From Aedes albopictus (lineage: Eukaryota > Arthropoda > Insecta > Diptera > Culicidae), in the NCBI RefSeq assembly GCF_035046485.1, contig NC_085138.1, forward strand, positions 431,383,265-431,447,264: 64,000 bases of DNA. Reading direction: 5' to 3'. Numbering within the stretch: the stretch's first letter is position 1; every line of letters starts with the position of its first letter. Both the position numbers and the translations under genes were made by a program. Below the pieces are notes generated by a model that saw only the letters and a list, made by a program, of their open reading frames with translations, did not search any database and was not told where the DNA came from. Of this stretch, positions 63,560 to 64,000 are shown one piece after another.

Positions 63560-64000
63560 ACGGTGGTTGCGAAAGTTCAATTTTACTACTGATGTAACAA
63601 ATTGGGGATGCACTATCATCGGTCGTAGTCACCGACGAAGGACTCCTGTGGCATGCATAGCAACAACCCATATTTGTGAGAGACACTTGAAGTCCCGATG
63701 TTGTCATAATTCTTAGAAGACCGTACAAGCAGTCAAGTACCCCGCGGAGACAATTCTCACGCAAAGGAAACGCATATGCAGCAGTGCACAAATCAGTTCG
63801 ATGGCACCAAACACATCATGCAATTTGACTATCTCGAATTACAACGCGACCCAATCGCACAGGTTAAGCTGTTACCAGGGCGCACCATATTTTGCCTTCT
63901 CCTTCACACACCCATACTAGCACATCGATACCAACTTCAAGTGCCTCCCGTAGGTAATCTGTAGATTAAGAATCGAACAATAAAACATTATCAGTTTAAC
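63560..64000. other. GC-richer host-like sequence to the window end, no supported gene
   Basis: Short frames on both strands (63552-63791 minus, 63776-63964 plus) are not recognised. Nothing else is supported. Confidence 0.3.

Noticed and set aside
1..64000. CRISPR array, prophage or bacterial operon
   Set aside because: Repeat spacing is irregular or element-like, splice signals and tRNA-derived SINEs are eukaryotic, and no operon-like gene runs exist.

Overview
The window looks like mosquito chromosomal DNA, most likely a culicine of the genus Aedes. It is AT-rich, has almost no long open reading frames, and is packed with nested transposable elements. It carries three dispersed tRNA-derived SINEs of the type I recognise as Feilai, an RTE-clade LINE, a short BEL/Pao-like LTR element, a P-element-like transposon and many TA-, TTAA- and TTN-flanked MITEs. 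I see no bacterial or viral gene, no CRISPR array, no rRNA and no functional tRNA gene. No complete host protein-coding gene is visible. Most predicted open frames are shadows of repeats or chance frames.

Layout. 1-5371 (minus strand): a spliced P-element-like THAP transposase gene running off the left edge, broken by a 2.5-kb insertion made of ~186-bp tandem units. 5.4-8.2 kb: a tRNA-derived SINE, an element with phrase-like tandem termini (TTTGGCATAATG), a 918-bp TA MITE and a TTAA MITE. 8.2-12.1 kb: a degenerate CTGAAACG-type array carrying several nested MITEs and a very short retrotransposon stub. 12.1-15.7 kb: GC-richer, probably host-derived islands with possible 5' exons. 16-18 kb: a TA element with a SINE inside. 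18.2-24.6 kb: a degenerate GGAATTTC-type array hosting a recent LTR element with two 392-bp LTRs that I read as identical. 24.9-27.6 kb: GC-rich islands, including a plausible first coding exon. 27.6-31.5 kb: perfect inverted repeats and a 2.46-kb element containing a MITE next to its own empty site. 31.8-33.4 kb: another CTGAAACG array. 33.9-44.9 kb: SINEs, TA MITEs with subterminal repeats, three-level nested elements and tandem duplications. 47.0-47.5 kb: a solo LTR. 50.6-55.5 kb: an RTE-clade LINE split by three later insertions. 55.8-57.0, 61.4-62.4 and 63.0-64.0 kb: GC-rich host islands, separated by minisatellites, degenerate arrays and foldback elements.

The stretch can be read as intergenic or intronic DNA shaped by repeated rounds of insertion. 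Nesting order and target-site duplications let several events be dated relative to one another. The most informative objects are: the P-like gene, whose seven-exon reading plan is still legible; the LTR-identical non-autonomous BEL-like element; the MITE sitting in one of two tandem 80-bp copies; the 52- and 57-bp retrotransposon stubs with perfect target duplications; and a recurring design of elements whose termini are inverted tandem arrays of a ~20-bp phrase. Boundaries were read by eye, so coordinates of repeats are approximate to a few bases unless a target duplication is given.
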